This document shows positions 5,671 through 6,442 of a stretch of 6,442 bases of DNA, piece after piece (within the stretch, counting starts at the first letter, position 1; the number at the start of each line of letters is the position of its first letter). The position numbers were made by a program, and so were the translations under genes. The notes beneath the pieces were generated by a model. It searched no databases and was not told the DNA's origin. It was given only the letters and a program-made list of their open reading frames with translations. The stretch is from assembly GCA_910586455.1 (NCBI GenBank), contig CAJUHX010000085.1, positions 1 to 6,442 on the forward strand, written 5' to 3'. The stretch comes from an uncultured Muribaculaceae bacterium (GTDB lineage: Bacteria > Bacteroidota > Bacteroidia > Bacteroidales > Muribaculaceae).

Positions 5671-6442
5671 TTTCCAGACAATTTCTAACCTTTGTCTTAT
5701 ACGTTGCAGCGTCGTCGGCCTCTATGGCCGATGACGTTGATTTCCACGAAGGCATTTTCGTGGTCAACGAAGACTGGTACGGACACCAAAACTCGACAGT
5801 CAACTATCTGCTGCCCGACGACCCCGGCGGCAACTACTGGCACTACAGGGTATTCCAGGAGGCGAATCCGGGCCATGAGCTCGGATGCACCAATCAATAC
5901 GGAGCCATCTGGAACGGGCGGTTCTATTTCATAGCCAAGCAGGACAAGGACCCGGGCGCCTCGGTGGCCGGCGGCCGCATTACCGTAGCCGATGCCGAAA
6001 CTATGAAAATACTGTATCAGAACACAATTATCGACCCGTCGGGCGCCCAGTGCGACGGCCGTGGCTTTGTGGGCATAGACGAACACAAGGGCTACATATC
6101 CACAAGCAACGGAGTGTGGATTTTCGACCTCGACAATTTCGAAGTAAAGGGCCGGATAGAGGGCACTTCCAACCCGAATGCCGGCGATGACACACCCAAT
6201 ACCAATCCGGCCGGGTCGCTGTACTACGGCCAGTCGGGTACAATGCTGCTTGCCGACGGCAAGGTATTTGTATGCCACCAGCAGTCGGGTATACTTGTAA
6301 TCGATGCTGCTTCCGACAAGCTTGTTTCCCATATTAGTATGGACATAGTGAGCGACGGCGCGGGCATAGGCTCGATAGTCAAGGCCGCCGACGGCTCGCT
6401 GTGGGCATCGGTGGCGCAGGATACTCATGGCACAGGGAGCTC
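5667..6442 (+). CDS. DUF5074-type beta-propeller secreted protein, 3'-truncated
   Basis: The frame is open from ATG 5667 to the end of the window (258 codons plus two bases). A Sec signal peptide is clear: n-region MISRQ, hydrophobic 6-17, probable cleavage after ASMA (18-21), no lipobox Cys. The mature N-terminus EGIFVVNEDWYGHQNSTVNY and segments GCTNQYGAIW, KQDKDPGASVAGGRI, GRGFVGIDEHKGYISTSNGV, QSGTMLLADGKVFVCHQQSG and GSIVKAADGSLWASVAQD match my recollection of Bacteroidetes DUF5074 proteins. Repeated strand pairs (VWIFDLDNF, ILVIDAASDKLV, GSLWASVA) indicate a propeller related to YncE/BtuG. Such genes commonly sit with PKD-like surface proteins and TonB receptors, consistent with gene 2 upstream. 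Likely location is the periplasm or cell surface. The ligand is unknown; corrinoid binding is inferred from context. The in-frame ATG at 5724 would remove the signal peptide, so it is not chosen. Confidence 0.82.
   Translation, partial: MISRQFLTFVLYVAASSASMADDVDFHEGIFVVNEDWYGHQNSTVNYLLPDDPGGNYWHYRVFQEANPGHELGCTNQYGAIWNGRFYFIAKQDKDPGASVAGGRITVADAETMKILYQNTIIDPSGAQCDGRGFVGIDEHKGYISTSNGVWIFDLDNFEVKGRIEGTSNPNAGDDTPNTNPAGSLYYGQSGTMLLADGKVFVCHQQSGILVIDAASDKLVSHISMDIVSDGAGIGSIVKAADGSLWASVAQDTHGTGS

Noticed and set aside
5697..6428. Long minus-strand open frame of 243 codons opposite gene 4
   Set aside because: It is an antisense shadow of the DUF5074-type gene. The plus-strand frame has a signal peptide and recognisable propeller motifs, while the antisense translation resembles nothing known and is rich in residues expected from the complementary codons.

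Overview
The window looks like the interior of a plus-strand operon from a gut-type Bacteroidales bacterium, with moderately high GC content. The evidence is a surface-lipoprotein beta-propeller, a PKD-like lipoprotein, a BspA-type leucine-rich-repeat protein with a Por/T9SS-like tail, a DUF5074-type propeller, and no Shine-Dalgarno-like sequence at the starts. A Muribaculaceae-like or related genome is plausible. Genus cannot be decided from the sequence alone.

Layout, all on the + strand: (1) 1-916, the 3' part of a YncE/YVTN propeller very like BtuG, the cell-surface vitamin B12-capturing lipoprotein of Bacteroides; (2) 913-2091, a complete PKD-like surface lipoprotein joined to gene 1 by an ATGA overlap; (3) 2125-5670, a complete 1181-residue secreted protein with an unusual N-terminal domain carrying an EF-hand-like loop, two BspA-type LRR arrays and a C-terminal sorting-like tail; (4) 5667-6442, the 5' part of a DUF5074-type propeller with a signal peptide, joined to gene 3 by another ATGA overlap. 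No tRNA, rRNA, CRISPR array, insertion sequence or intrinsic terminator is visible. The only intergenic space is 33 bases (2092-2124).

Reading of the system: gene 1 resembles BtuG, and genes like 2 and 4 are, to my recollection, its usual neighbours in Bacteroidetes cobalamin-transport loci next to btuB. The window is therefore best read as the accessory, cell-surface part of a corrinoid-capture locus. The btuB receptor, the ABC transporter and the cobalamin riboswitch expected for such a locus would lie outside the window. The large LRR protein is the least understood member.

The most striking non-coding signal is a 15-bp interrupted hairpin at 2115-2154. It folds across the start codon of the LRR gene and leaves that AUG in a 4-nt bulge. 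This is the only internal junction without an ATGA overlap, so it may be a translational control point for gene 3 and, through coupling, gene 4.
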